Below, piece by piece: positions 49,512 to 62,000 of a stretch of 64,000 bases of DNA. Below the pieces are notes generated by a model. The model was not told the DNA's origin. It was given only the letters and a program-made list of their open reading frames with translations, and did no database searches. The number at the start of each line of letters is the position of its first letter. Positions within the stretch are counted from its first letter, which is position 1. This DNA comes from Lepidurus packardi (taxonomy: Eukaryota > Arthropoda > Branchiopoda > Notostraca > Triopsidae), in contig JAKZAN010000002.1 in the NCBI GenBank assembly GCA_023053545.1, positions 5,812,375-5,876,374 on the forward strand. The letters run 5' to 3'. Made by a program: the position numbers and the translations under genes.

Positions 49512-52500
49512 CTGAAATACCAAAATCGAAACAAAAAGTTAGGAGATGATTTAGTACACAAACACGTCTTCATAATAATCAGCTTACAGCACAAGAATTC
49601 CTAATCATGTAATAGTCTCTTGACTTGTTGTCTCTCACAGACTTTGAAGAACAAAGCAAGACCATACAACGGAACACGCTTGACACCTTCTTGTGTTCAA
49701 ACAGATCAAGAGATAACATGTTTTGGGACGTCTCTATCCAGGGATTTTCTCAAGCAGACATGAAACCAATGAAAAAAAAAACCCAGCTCGCGGCCAAGAG
49801 ACAATAATCGTATTAAAAAAAAAACAGAAAGGAATTTATACTACGGTCTCGGCAGGATCAATAACCACCAGCTGAATGCACTGATCCGAAATCCGTACGC
49901 GGCCTGTTGGATTTCGAGTTCCCAAGCCATGTTTCACCTGTCTCATTTTTGGCGACAGACTGATATACTTCATCCCATTCAAAAGTCCAGAAACCACTGC
50001 CTTTTCAACTTTTTGAAGCAAAAGTTGTGGCCTCCTTCTGTTCTCTATTCGGATTCTTATCTTCCAGCTCTACCTTCGAATGTGTAAATACGAGAATGAA
50101 GAGACATGACGGCCGTTTCCCCAAACTGAGATTATAAGCTCGCACATACACACACATATATATGCCTTCGAAGCCTTATAGTTCGCTTGGGCTTTTGCAA
50201 GCTTTTGTCATTGAGCAGAGACAGAGTTGACAATCTTTGGTGGAGGGGAAAAGGTTGGGACTTTTTATCATCTCCGTATCGAAAAATCTTGCCTAAATTG
50301 TCTAGTCCAACGCTCCAAACCTCGTGAAATTGCGACTATTGAAGGTCAGGAAACATAATGTACAATGACTATGACTGTAAAACTGAAAACAAGGGTATTT
50401 TTCAAGATCAAGCGGTGCTTAACCACCAGATGGCCCTTTCTCCCTTCCCAACCATCATTGTTTATCGTCCAATTCAAGGCTAATTCACTCAACGTTTTGT
50501 TCCAACACTTGTTCAGTACTTTGCAAAGAAGTCTTTAGCTTCCATACTGTGGATTAGCTACGCTTCATTCCTTACAATAATAGTGCACAGTATTGTACAG
50601 TAAGAGTCTAGATTTTCGTGTTAATTGGCAGACTTGGTGTTGCAATCTAAATTCGCGTTTTCTGAATGAAAACCTCCTTCGCCGAGGAGGTCTCTTTTAA
50701 GACTGTGTGAAGCAAATGAGATAAAGAGATACAAACAGAAAGGAAAGATTCTAAACAAGGTCCCAAAGCGACGTTCCAATTTCATTTGCTTTTCTTTGTG
50801 TAATCCATTTTTCAGTTTATCTTATTTCGCATTTCCGAGAAAAAGGGAGTCCGGGTGTTTCACGTTTGTTCACACCATCGATTTCCGAAGTTTGGATGAA
50901 CTAAACTATATAGCCCTCCAAACCAGTCCTTGACCAAATCTAAATAACCTTTTGATAACAACACTTTTCAAGTTCAGTTTGTAATTTCAGTTTCAAGTTT
51001 AGTTCCCTGATTTCCGTACGATTTTCCGTCGTGATATGCACATACACACCATGGACTTACTCATCCGTGAGCATTTACACGTTTTTTATGATCACGCAGC
51101 ATGTTTTTCTAATAAACTAAAGCTCCTGCTCCCAGCGACGCAAGCGAGCGTGCTTATCAATCTTGACTATTCTTTAATAACCCTGTTAAAAAAAAGAAAA
51201 GAAAAAAATCTCCCTAAAACTCCAAACAAAACCACCATATCCGCTAAATTCCACTTCAAGGATCTCAAAAGGTGCTCGCAAAGCCACACTGCGTTCCACT
51301 CTTACGAGTTTCACAGTCAAACGATGGCATGAGGCAATTGTCAAACATTTTCACACAGGACAAGGACGTTTCACTTGTTGGAGGAGAAAAAAACTAACCT
51401 AAATTGGCCAAAACATGCATGTTTTTACGCGGTCAGCCTGGTCTGAACAAAAACCTTGGCCTATTACACAACTATCTGGGCTCTAGCTAATATAGATGAA
51501 ATATTTGTGGTTAAAAAAAAACCCGGCCTCGTTCCTGACCTTCCTATAGGCTTTTCCCCGCTTCGCTAACTCAAACGAACGCTATTACCCATAGAGGGGA
51601 AAAAGGCATACGAACCATTCGAAACGATTTCCACTACATTTAGAAGCCTTTAAGGAGCTGGAGCAATAACCATAACCCTATTTTTAAAAGCTGCAAATCG
51701 GGTATATCCCTTATCCCTGTTCTGAGGTTCTTCTTCTTCCTTTTACCTCCCAAAAGCAAGCCCAAAAGTCCCCTCATTTATATTTCGGTAACCAGAAAAG
51801 ACCCACGAAAGCTTGTAAGAGGCCTATACACCTATAAATTAGCCTCTTTTTTACACATAAAAAATTATTCGGAAGGGCTGGAGACCGAACAAGTTCCAGT
51901 TCCAAGACCAAACACCGCATATGCGTATCATTCACCGGACTGGGAGGTCAACCAAGAACTTCTTACATTGTCATAACTGTTGTATGCAAATTAGTCCCAG
52001 AGCTCGAGCAGAGAGAAGATAAAGCGCGCCAGAGCAAAGTTGGGGTGTTATTGTCCCCTCAAGCGTTCGGGGGTGTCCGTTTGTTTCGTTCTTTTGATTA
52101 CCCCAGAATGAGACGGGAGGAATGGCCAAACACCAATTCGGCACGCTCAAGTGCACACAGAACCTCATTAGACTTTTCTGCACCTGATGTCACCGTCTTT
52201 CGCGTGTTTCGCACTGGGATTAGGAATGAAGCCAAAACTAATTCATCTTTTGGAGACTTGCTCTTTTTTTAAAAAATAAATACAATTCTTCGGCTATCGC
52301 AAAAAGTGTATGCGGTTTGATACGGAGGCTTTCAGCTCAGGTAAAAAGTGCTATAACGGCTAGAAAAATAATGACTTTTCCTCAGGCGTAGCGCACACCA
52401 TCACCTTTTTACACAGTGTTCGCTGGTGTTTTCTTTACTCTCTGGCAGAAACAAGCCATAGGGAACACACACACACACACATATACACTCTCTTTTGGGG

Positions 52501-55500
52501 TTTCTTTTCCATCCAAGGTTTTTCTTTTTGCCCCTTACCTGGCTAGTTAACACAAGCTATCTCGGCCCCTTTTAACAACAATCAGAAGTGGCTATTCGGA
52601 CACATTCCAGCCACGTTTGCCCATCTTTGCTTGCAGCGTCCTTGCTTCTAGCAACGACAGAATAATTGCCACGGCAACAGAAGACCCCCCTCTTCTCTCA
52701 TTTTTTGTGTTACTCAATGTTTCGCTTCTTCCATCATGCACACTACACAGGTTACCACCAATGGAAACCGGCACCCAGAATCTTTTTGGCTTGGCCATAA
52801 AATTGCCTAATTCTTCGCCTCGGGACGAATTCTGGATTCTTAATCAGAAAAAAACGCTATCTCTGCCCCCCAAAAAGAACTTTTCGTAGCTCATGGACAT
52901 TCATTCCTTCTTTAAAAATCTTGAAAATAAGACAAAACTGCGGGATACGTACGCTTTTAATGGCATATTATTAGTTTTTTCGGGAAAGGGGGGAGTGAAA
53001 ACTCAATGACGGCCCAATTTAAGCTTTTACTACATAGTTACGTAAATTCCCTCCCCCCCCCAAAGGAGTTATCCTTCTCCCTGTTTGGTTCATTCAGAAT
53101 ACACAAATTTTAAATCCTGCTCACGTTTTCACCTGTTTGCTGTTTCAAATTCACATGATCTCCTCAAACCTGTTTCTCCAACGATGCTGGCTATGCTAAT
53201 CGGAAAGGAGTTGGTGCATTTGTCTGTGTGTGTATGCTTTATACTTGTGCGTCGTTATTTTTTGTGCCTTTGCCAGCATAACGCCTTGGGTCCTTCAGAA
53301 AGTCATTTTGGGGCTCTTTTGACACTCTTGTTAGTTTTTTTTCCATTTATTGGTGTGTGTGCCTGTCGTACCTAGATAGATTTCCTAACCATATACGTAC
53401 ATTCCTGAAAGGCCTTTTCATCCTCGTAGAAATTCCCTTGTACGTTCTAACGAAGTTAAGTTATTCACCAATGCGGAGTATATACTTTCCCTAAGCATAC
53501 AAAACTGCGTCAGAAGTTTCGATTCTAATAACTTAGCAAACAGATGCGCATAAACAAAGCAGTCAAGGTAAGAAGAATGCTGCGGAAACCTCCAAAAGAA
53601 TGGCTAGCAGGCATAAAAACCCACCCAAGATGAAGCCAAACACCTTGCTTTCGCTTTACGAAACCGGGCTTAATAACTAACGACACAAGCCACAAGAGAA
53701 CTTTCGGACTACGATTTCTTTAAGCCTCCAATGGCGGATAACATATGAAGGGAAAGTGCCGGTTCGTGTGTTGCTATTCTGCTATTAGTGTCGATTGACT
53801 GGGTTATTGTTTATGTGTAGCTGTAGGTGTTTCCGATCTCTCTACCAGAAACAAGAAGTGGACTGTTTTCCCTTCTGACCAGAGCACTATAAAAACCGCC
53901 ACAATATCAGAAAATCAATTGCTCTCTTCAGGGCCGTGAGTTTTTCGTTTTCCTATTGATTGCTTTGTGGGCTCACTCTATGGGGAGTGTAACCAGAGGT
54001 GTTTTTCAAAACTTTTTCAAAACAAAAAGTTTTCCTATTTGGACACCCGGCCCAGAGCCATTACAACGCAACTATTTCTAGGAAACAGGGCTATTATATT
54101 GTTGGGAAACTCCTGAGAAATATCCTTCCATGGCATCCATGTGACTTTTACGGGCAACTTAACTCTCACAACAAAAACAGTAATTCTTAGCTGTGCAATC
54201 AGGAACGTACGCCAGCAGTGCAGGAGTTGCTTATCGGAAACTTTTGGGTGAAGATAACCAGGGCACAACACAACAAGGGGTTGTGCATCTTGGGCATGAT
54301 ACAATCAATCGAGTTGTAGCTTCCAAGCGTATAATGGTTTTCAGTTTGGAGACATTTGATGTCACTCAGCTCTAGCTCTTGACCATATTCCTGATAATGC
54401 ACAAGAAAAGTCGAGACAATGCGAAAGAGCCTTCTTTTGTACAGCTGTAAATGGGTTTCAAACGACTATTTGCTATCAGCGCAATGAAAACTGCAAGTCG
54501 GAATGCTTTTTGCAAGACTGGCAAAGACTTTTACCCCCAAATGCCTGTTTTTGTTACGTTGACCAGCTTCACATATCCTTTCGGTTACGGACGGCTTGAG
54601 GTAAAGGAACTTTTGGGGCAGAAATTGGAATGGAAAAGCAATTCGCTTTTATGACCTAACATTCCCCAAACCATCTTCTGGCCGACGAACCTCCGAAACC
54701 ATTAACGCAGACTGCAAAAATCCCTTACTCTCTGCGACATAACGAGCTCTGTTCAAGCTTTTAACGGTCACAGGAAACTGTAAACCGCCCTAAATTCGGA
54801 CACAAGAATTTACTCCCAAATGTTGGGGAAAAGTTAAAATTATCTTTGACATGCTCACCCCTTTCAGTTCCCTCCCCTTCTCCAACCCCTCGTATGGCAT
54901 CTAATATTGGACTGTTTCCCACATATGGTTCGCATACAAAGTGATGCAGAGTTAAAGCCTCAGAGGTTTAGGGAATGGAGCGACAAACGAGAGCGTTTCA
55001 TTCCTATTTGCTTCGTTCATGACTTTTCTTATTATGGCCAAGGAATTCTTAAGATTATTCGACACAGTAAAAGAAAGGGAAGTAATATCTTACCAAGGCC
55101 AGCAAACATGATAAGATCGTCTATAAAATCCTTGGCTGAGGCGTATAATATGATGTCGTTGATAGGTTTTTCTGATACAATCACTTAATTCTAATCCCTT
55201 GAGCAGCTTTTTCAGGCGGCTGGCGGAAGCCGTAGGTTCTATGCACAATTTACGCTATGGAAATTGACACAACTCGAAAACGTGCTCAAAATAATGTCTC
55301 CGCAACTTTATCAACAGTGCTGGGAATTATCCGATTGTAAATAAGAGGATTGCTCAGGCGAAATTTGGAGAAACACACGTGAGGTTTGGGTTTGATACCG
55401 ACGCACGTAGCTGACAGGAGTTCTGATTCATAACTGCTGTTGTCTGACAAATGCCTAGCGGGGCGAGCCCTTAAAACTAGCGAGAGTAGCGCTGCGCTCG

Positions 55501-58500
55501 ACCGCCAGACAACGTCCAGTCTAGTGGAGTCAAGGAGCCACAAGGCAAACGCTTGACGCGCCACTGACGGTGGATCTTAACAACAGCGGTGCATTATGTC
55601 GAAAAAGAAAGATCGCTTTTTTTGTGGACAGGGAAAAGCTTTTATTTGTTGTATGTTGGTAACTGATATGGGAAAGGAATAAGAAAGTCAATATTAGCGC
55701 GTATAGGCAAACATTGCGAGTCCGGTTTATTAATTATATAATCTCTTGGGAGAAGAGACAGGAGGCGTGGCCGACCATAAAATGCCGAGACAAGAGACTT
55801 TACCGCCGCAGAGCACGTTTTCCTTTTGCTCTTTGTATACAAGTCATGTAGAAAGGTGGCAAAAATTTTGAACAAAATTCTAGTTTTCATGAAAAGGCAA
55901 GAGAGGATGTCGAACCAAACAAAAGCGAGCAAAAGTAGATACGTTTTGCTAGGGGGGGAAAGGTAGCAAGCCACATAGTTCGTGGGAGGGAGGCAGGTGA
56001 GGCCCGACCTACCTTTCTTTTCAGCATTCTTGAAGGAAAACTGTGAAAAACGAAAACGAAAACGGCCCAGCCGAACGAGCCCAAAAATTTTGACGCTCTA
56101 AGGGGCCTTTTGGTTGAGGCGGAATACGAGAGTGAGCGAAAAACCTGTCTTTTCTTTTGGCCATCGGGGACAGCACCGGCTACTCCCCATAAAAGCTCCT
56201 CCACTGGCACTATAAAGGAGAGTACTAAACCGCAGCCATTGAAAAAATATCAAATGCTTCGCCTTTTAGGCTAAGGCTTGAGAACTTTTAGCTCTTGAGA
56301 ACATCAACTGGTTCAACCAGCGCTATTTTTATTTAAATAAACAAATAAAGAAGTTTAGAAGAAAGTTGAAGTGTGAGCTGCAAAAGCAAATAAAGTTTAA
56401 ACCTTGTAGACTCTCAAAGAGTATCCTGCAGTAATTAGTTAACGCTCGTTAAAAACCCCTGACTAATGTCAAGTACTCAATTATCACCTAGCCATGTGTT
56501 AGCTTCTACAATTCTCACACTTCATAGACAACGCTGCTTTCCCTTATTCTCAAACCCCAAAACCTGAGCCTTCTGAAGGGTTCATGTAAAGTTTGAAACC
56601 TTCCCATGACGATCCACGGCCACATATGGTTCTCAAAACCACACACACCACCTCTATTAGAAAAACAAAACAAGAGAACATCTACTTCTCCCTTTCATTT
56701 TTTCTTCTGGCTACCAATGGGCCAGCCCCTTACCCGCATAAGAGGTATTATAATGCCATCGGTGATGAGCTAAGGACCCTATCAAAGAACCATTATGCAG
56801 AACGTTCTTTTATGAAAATGCTTGAACAAAAAAGACAAAAATAACCCAGGTGCTTCGCCTTTCGCATCTTACACATCTCGCATGTATGCAGAGCCTCTTC
56901 TTCTTTCTTCTTCTTACTGCATCATCTTCGCCTTCAAACTGACACGCTGCCTCTGCCTATCTTAACATCCTGCATCCTTCTCACGTATGGCCTTGACTCT
57001 GACCTCTATGAAATGCACCATCCTAATTACAATCGGGCAGGAGTATACAATAAGTTGCTGTAGTCGTTGGAAGTTGGAACGATACTGGTCTCGAGCATCG
57101 CTTTTCAAAACTAGACACACAAAAGTTTCGGCCCAAACAATGACACATTTTTTCTCTGACAGTTTTATACGCTTCAAAAGGAGTTATCAGCCTTTTGCGC
57201 AGTTTTAAGACATCAGCGAGAAATAATTTCGCATTATTTAAGATTTGCTTTTGGTTTGAAAAAGAAGACATGAAACTAACTGTATGTAAACCCATGACCC
57301 GCCGGATATCTCTAATGCTTCTGCAAAGTCGTCATTTTAGTAATTGTGTAGTAATTTTCCTCAGTTGCGTTAGGACAAATTGTTGGGCAAGTTTTGCAGT
57401 TCGTTTTGGCTTTGTATAATTAAGATCTGGTGGAGAGATCGTGGTCGGCAGAGACTATTTCCAACTTCCGTGTCGTTGACATGGTCTTCTCGACATAATA
57501 AAGGGGGAGGGCAAAGGAGTTAATAAGGCATAAACCCGATGTACATGGAAAGGATTGTCTATAGTAGTGTGCTCGTGTCTGTGTCTATATCCAAAATTGG
57601 GCTCTAATCTGTAGCATGCTCAAGCAAAGAAGGCCAAAAGTCTTCTGCTGATGTCCTGTTCGCGTGTCAGCGAAAGATAAACTAAAGCACCTGTGCAAAA
57701 ACTTTCCAAACCAATGCTACGGAAATCTAAACGAACCTAAACCGAAGTTGTACAAAAAAACCTTAGTGACCTCAACAGTTCTCAACTTTTTCGTAAAGTT
57801 CCCTATCGATTTAGCTTCTTCATTTTCCCTGTCCAAGGTTCAAAACGTCGAAACACGAAACTTGGAATTTGAATGAAACCGTGGTGTAAGAAAATAAGTT
57901 TAAAAAGTACACAACACCTGTTCTACAAACGCTTGCCAACAAAAAGCCCAAATGGCCCTCTAAAACATTCGGAAAATGACATCACTCGCGAGCCTCTCGA
58001 GAAGTTAACAACTTTAGCACTGCGCCAAGAATCCTCCAGGTATATCCTCTGTGGTATATTTTGCGGTGCGTAAACCTCCAAGTGATGCGCAGCAGGCCTA
58101 CGCAATCTTATTTAGACTTACGAGCCCCTCTATGTCACTCGCGAGCCTCTCGAGAAGTTAACAACTTTAACACTGCGCCAAGAATCCTCCAGGTATATTT
58201 GGTACATTTTGCAGTGCGTAAACCTCCAAGTGATGCGCAGCAGGCCTACGCAATCTTATCTAGACTTACGAGCCCCTCCATGTCACTAGCTGCGCAAGGT
58301 CGCCGTAAAAAATGTACAATCGGCCAAATCTCATTTCCTCTAAATTTGCATTCTATATACCTGAGTTTAAAACTTCCCAGAGCTAAATTCAAAACATTCA
58401 AAACCTTTCAAAAGAAACAACGAATTCCTAAGTCTCGCAGGAGAAAAAGCTCTTTCACGCCAAAGTTGTTCGTCTAAACAGCAGTTTTTGAAACAATTCG

Positions 58501-58584
58501 TCGTTGGTGGTTTGAAGGAATAGTAAAACAGTCCACCCATAAAGTAGCTGTCGAAAAGTAACGATAAAAATAATATTAAAAATA
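49512..58584. other. Gene-poor 9-kb region
   Basis: No conserved protein is recognised in any frame. If the DH-like exon at 49401 is real, the missing upstream exons and promoter of the ARHGAP20-like gene should lie here. A minus-strand open stretch (49836-50021, containing PKMRQVKHGLGTRNPTGRVR) has a usable donor but no family resemblance. CACTATAAA occurs on the plus strand near 53886 and 56210, possible TATA boxes without obvious genes. A CA microsatellite lies near 52464-52482. Confidence 0.4.
57982..58281. repeat. Tandem duplication, about 150 bp
   Basis: Copy 1 (57982-58134, 153 bp) and copy 2 (58135-58281, 147 bp) both start TCACTCGCGAGCCTCTCGAG and stay aligned to CGAGCCCCTC(T/C)ATG. 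They differ by one six-base gap (TATATCCTCTGTGGTATATT versus TATATTTGGTACATT) and a few substitutions. A recent duplication is likely. Confidence 0.92.
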
Positions 58585-59044
58585 ATGCGTTGGGAACCAG
58601 TCGATGAAACTCTTTTAGATGACATCATCAGTATATACCGGCATGTGTATAATGTGCCATTGAAGTCCGACTTACGCTTATGTCTTAACATTGAAAGATT
58701 GAACCCTTACATGTTCAAAGCTTTTCAACGGCTATTTAAGCAATCAAGCGAAAAAAACAGGTTTGTTTTTTATGTAAGAGTGGATACGAATTACCGAGTT
58801 GGAGTGTCGTCTGAAGTTGCAAAAATGTTTCCAAGTCGAATCTTGGGACATAATTTTTTCTGCTTTTCTTAAAATCAAGTCTTGGCTGGAATTCAAGTGG
58901 CTAAAAGTTGTCCATTTGGCAAGCACATCTCCCCGTTTACATGTTCCTCGTACGTTAAAGTCTCTTACCGCGTCACCCATGCCATCAGATCTTATAAATA
59001 ATCTTAAACTGCCTGTGAAAACGTCAGCTTCTCAAAGAACTTGA
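58585..59044 (+). CDS. Hypothetical small two-exon gene
   Basis: An ATG (MRWEPVDETLLDDIISIYRH) opens 63 codons to a strong donor GTAAGA at 58774. Using the acceptor at 58815-58816, the frame resumes in phase at LQKCFQVESWDIIFSAF and runs to TGA at 59042-59044, for a total of 139 aa. The two halves have even, protein-like composition with aromatic and aliphatic helices (LKIKSWLEFKWLKVV). The implied 43-bp intron is shorter than any other found here (about 51 bp minimum). Without splicing, the first frame would end at 58872 after 95 aa. An AT-rich stretch precedes the start. I do not recognise the family. It could be a real gene, a fragment or chance. Confidence 0.33.
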
Positions 59045-62000
59045 TTTGTAAAATGCGACCCAGAAAAGCCCAACAAAACAATCAGCTGTTGTAGAACTAG
59101 ATACCTTCTATGTACATAACTTTTCATGTTTCGTGTGTCATGAATATTCCGTCTCATTCACAAACAAATTTTCTGCTCCAACCCAAACATTATTCTATCA
59201 CTTCGTATATACATACGGGCCAAGTAATGACCGCGGGTTTGAGCTAAGCGATAATTCAGCTTGACAAACAAACCTCATCGCTTTCTTAGGAAAAAATCCC
59301 TGCCCGATAGTTCCGATGCTACATAAAAAAGAAGCAAATCTCACCATGTGGCAAGTACCACAAACAACTAAACACGCACATTCTTCGCCGGATATGGGAT
59401 GGGCCCATTTGCATTCGACCTTCGAGAGGACAAACTTTTTAGGTGAGTCCAAGAAAAAAATGCAGCAACGCGTACACAGGCCTTTTACATCCTATATGAA
59501 AGCTTTAAGTTAATTACATTAGAAAAATATCCTTTCTCCAATTTGCCCAATCTGCTCATGAACTGCGAGCTTGCACTCCCAGCAATTCCATTCTCCCTAA
59601 AAATTCGAATGATTTTTCTTGGACATCGTTCTGAAGAAGTCGTAAACTTTGTGAATATGTAAAGTGCTTTAATCCCTGATGGACGACGCGCTATCTGACG
59701 TGGATTTTGTGAAAAATTCACATGCAAATGAGATTCGGAGGCTTCTTATCATGAACAAACGCCATTGTAGAGCCACCATTACTCCTTATAAGTAAAATCT
59801 TGCGGCTTGCAACTTCTTCTCTGGAACTTGAAAAGCATCTGGCTGTCAAGCAATTCTTCCTACCGAGTTCAAGGGCAATAATTAGTGTCTTCAACTATAA
59901 CATCTTTCGAATAGATACACGCGTGTGCGTTCAGGCTAACGTATAATTTGCATAAACTTCCCATTAATCGGCTTCTTTACAAGAACCCGGAACAATTACC
60001 CCAAAAAATGGAGAACTTACAATCTTCTAAGCCAAAGTACAGAAACTAGGACTTCCAATTCCATCCTTGTATAATTATAGTATCCCTTTTGGGATAAACG
60101 AAAACTCTTTCAAGGATTCTTAGCGGTAGAAGATCAGAAAACACGGGTACTACCGTTAGCATCTATCTGCTATACACTTTTACTTTGCACCACATTAGAA
60201 CCAAACCGCACAACTAACATGGTCGGAAGAAAAGGATAGAAGCCAATTGACCCACGATGCCTAATTTTTAGCCTCAAAACGGCGGGATTCCTCAGGAACC
60301 TTTTGGGGCGAGAAACCTGGACAATTGAGAAAAATGGCCCGTCAAAAAGGCTGTATAGTCTTTTTTTTTTTACTTTATTCTTTTCGTTTTCTCAGTAGAA
60401 GGCCTATCCAAGACATATCTGACGTTGACCTGGTGAAGTCTTAGAGGTCAAAAAGACGCGGCGAACTATTGCAATGGGAGGGTATAGATCCTTTCCAAAC
60501 GAATTTTTCGTTGAACCGGTTAAACAAGATCCTTACAGTTGCTGACTGGCTCCTGGACGACTCGAGAACATCCCAACCCCCAACATCTCAACAATTCAAT
60601 CGGCTTTTTTCGCCCTCAAAAGCAGAAAACAGTTCCTCTTTTCTTATGATTTAAATATTGTCTGACCCATTTCGCGCAAAAGGCGAAAAATGTTACATTT
60701 TCAATCATTTTTCGTACAAATAACTTCAATTTAAAAACCTTTTTAATGACAATAGATTACAATATTACATTTTAGCATACAATTGCAAATTGTATATATT
60801 GCGTCATATGCACGTATGTATAGGATTTGAGATTCTCCTACTTATATTTATAATATTCCAAGGGGATTTTCCCAATAGCATTAGGATGATGAAATTAATG
60901 AAAAATAAAATTATCATGAATAAATTTTAATTATAATATATTTTAAATGTCTTGTAAAATTACAAAGGGTTTTCATGCGTTCCAATGACTATTTTCTAAA
61001 CTTGTTTTTCGAAGAATCTAGAGAATTTGGGGATTTTGTTATCTACGTTATCTACGAATTTGGGCAATTTGCTCCAAAAAATTTCGTAAAATTCTGCCGC
61101 GATTTTGAAACAAAAAATTGCAAACGTTACCAAAACTTTGATCGACGCCAAAAAAAAAAACATACAAAATAAAGCGGTACAAGGTCCTGTACGAGAGTAT
61201 TAGCAAGAAAAAAGATTTATAGCAAATAGTATGGGCGAGTCGTCACGGCTTATTAGCATATCGTTTCAGACTCCAAGACCGCACCTGCAAGGCTTTGGAC
61301 GTTGAATTCTTTTTCGTATTATTATTGCAAGACGCATCTATAACCACCAAACGTTAAGATGAAAACTGTAGGCTCTTTTGGCACCGTTTCAAGCCATACC
61401 TGTGGGCGACTCATCAAGAATCATCTTAAATGCCCTTACGCAACACACAACACACCTGCGCAGATTTTGGGCATCTGTTCTTCCCCTCTCTCTCTCCCTC
61501 CCATCTTCTTTTTCTATCTCATTGTTGCGTATCCTAACCTGCTGGCAGTCCAGTACGAGATTCTCATGAAAAAAAATATGAAATCCGCAGGGGTAGCCTT
61601 GCTTACGTGCGACAAGCATGCAAATCGCTTTTGATCAGCCTGGGCAGCCGTACCAGACCCACTTGATAAAGATTCAAATTCCCCAACTGACCAAACCCAC
61701 ACTTTAAAAGATTCTTGAAACAACACCTCGCATACCTGCGTTTGACCATAAGAAGATTTTTGCAAGCCCCGTGACTAGTCATAACACGTCTTAATTAACA
61801 TATACCGATAACTTTTCGTCATGTGAAGGATGGAACACGAGAGAAAGTTATGAAAAAGGGCTACGTTGGATTACCAAACTTACCCATGAAAGTGAAACTC
61901 AACTCACAACGTTAAACAAGAACCGACAAAATGAATTGCACATTGTTGAAAGTGAATGAAGGCTAGCCACATGACACTTTTACTTGCTTATTTGTCAAGT

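Noticed and set aside
49836..50021. Minus-strand open stretch as the upstream exon of the DH-like part
   Set aside because: A donor is possible, but the residues do not resemble DH helices and no clear acceptor fixes its start; left unplaced.
55286..56210. Two minus-strand open frames of 92 and 107 codons
   Set aside because: No recognised motif, no convincing splice partners, biased composition; likely chance.
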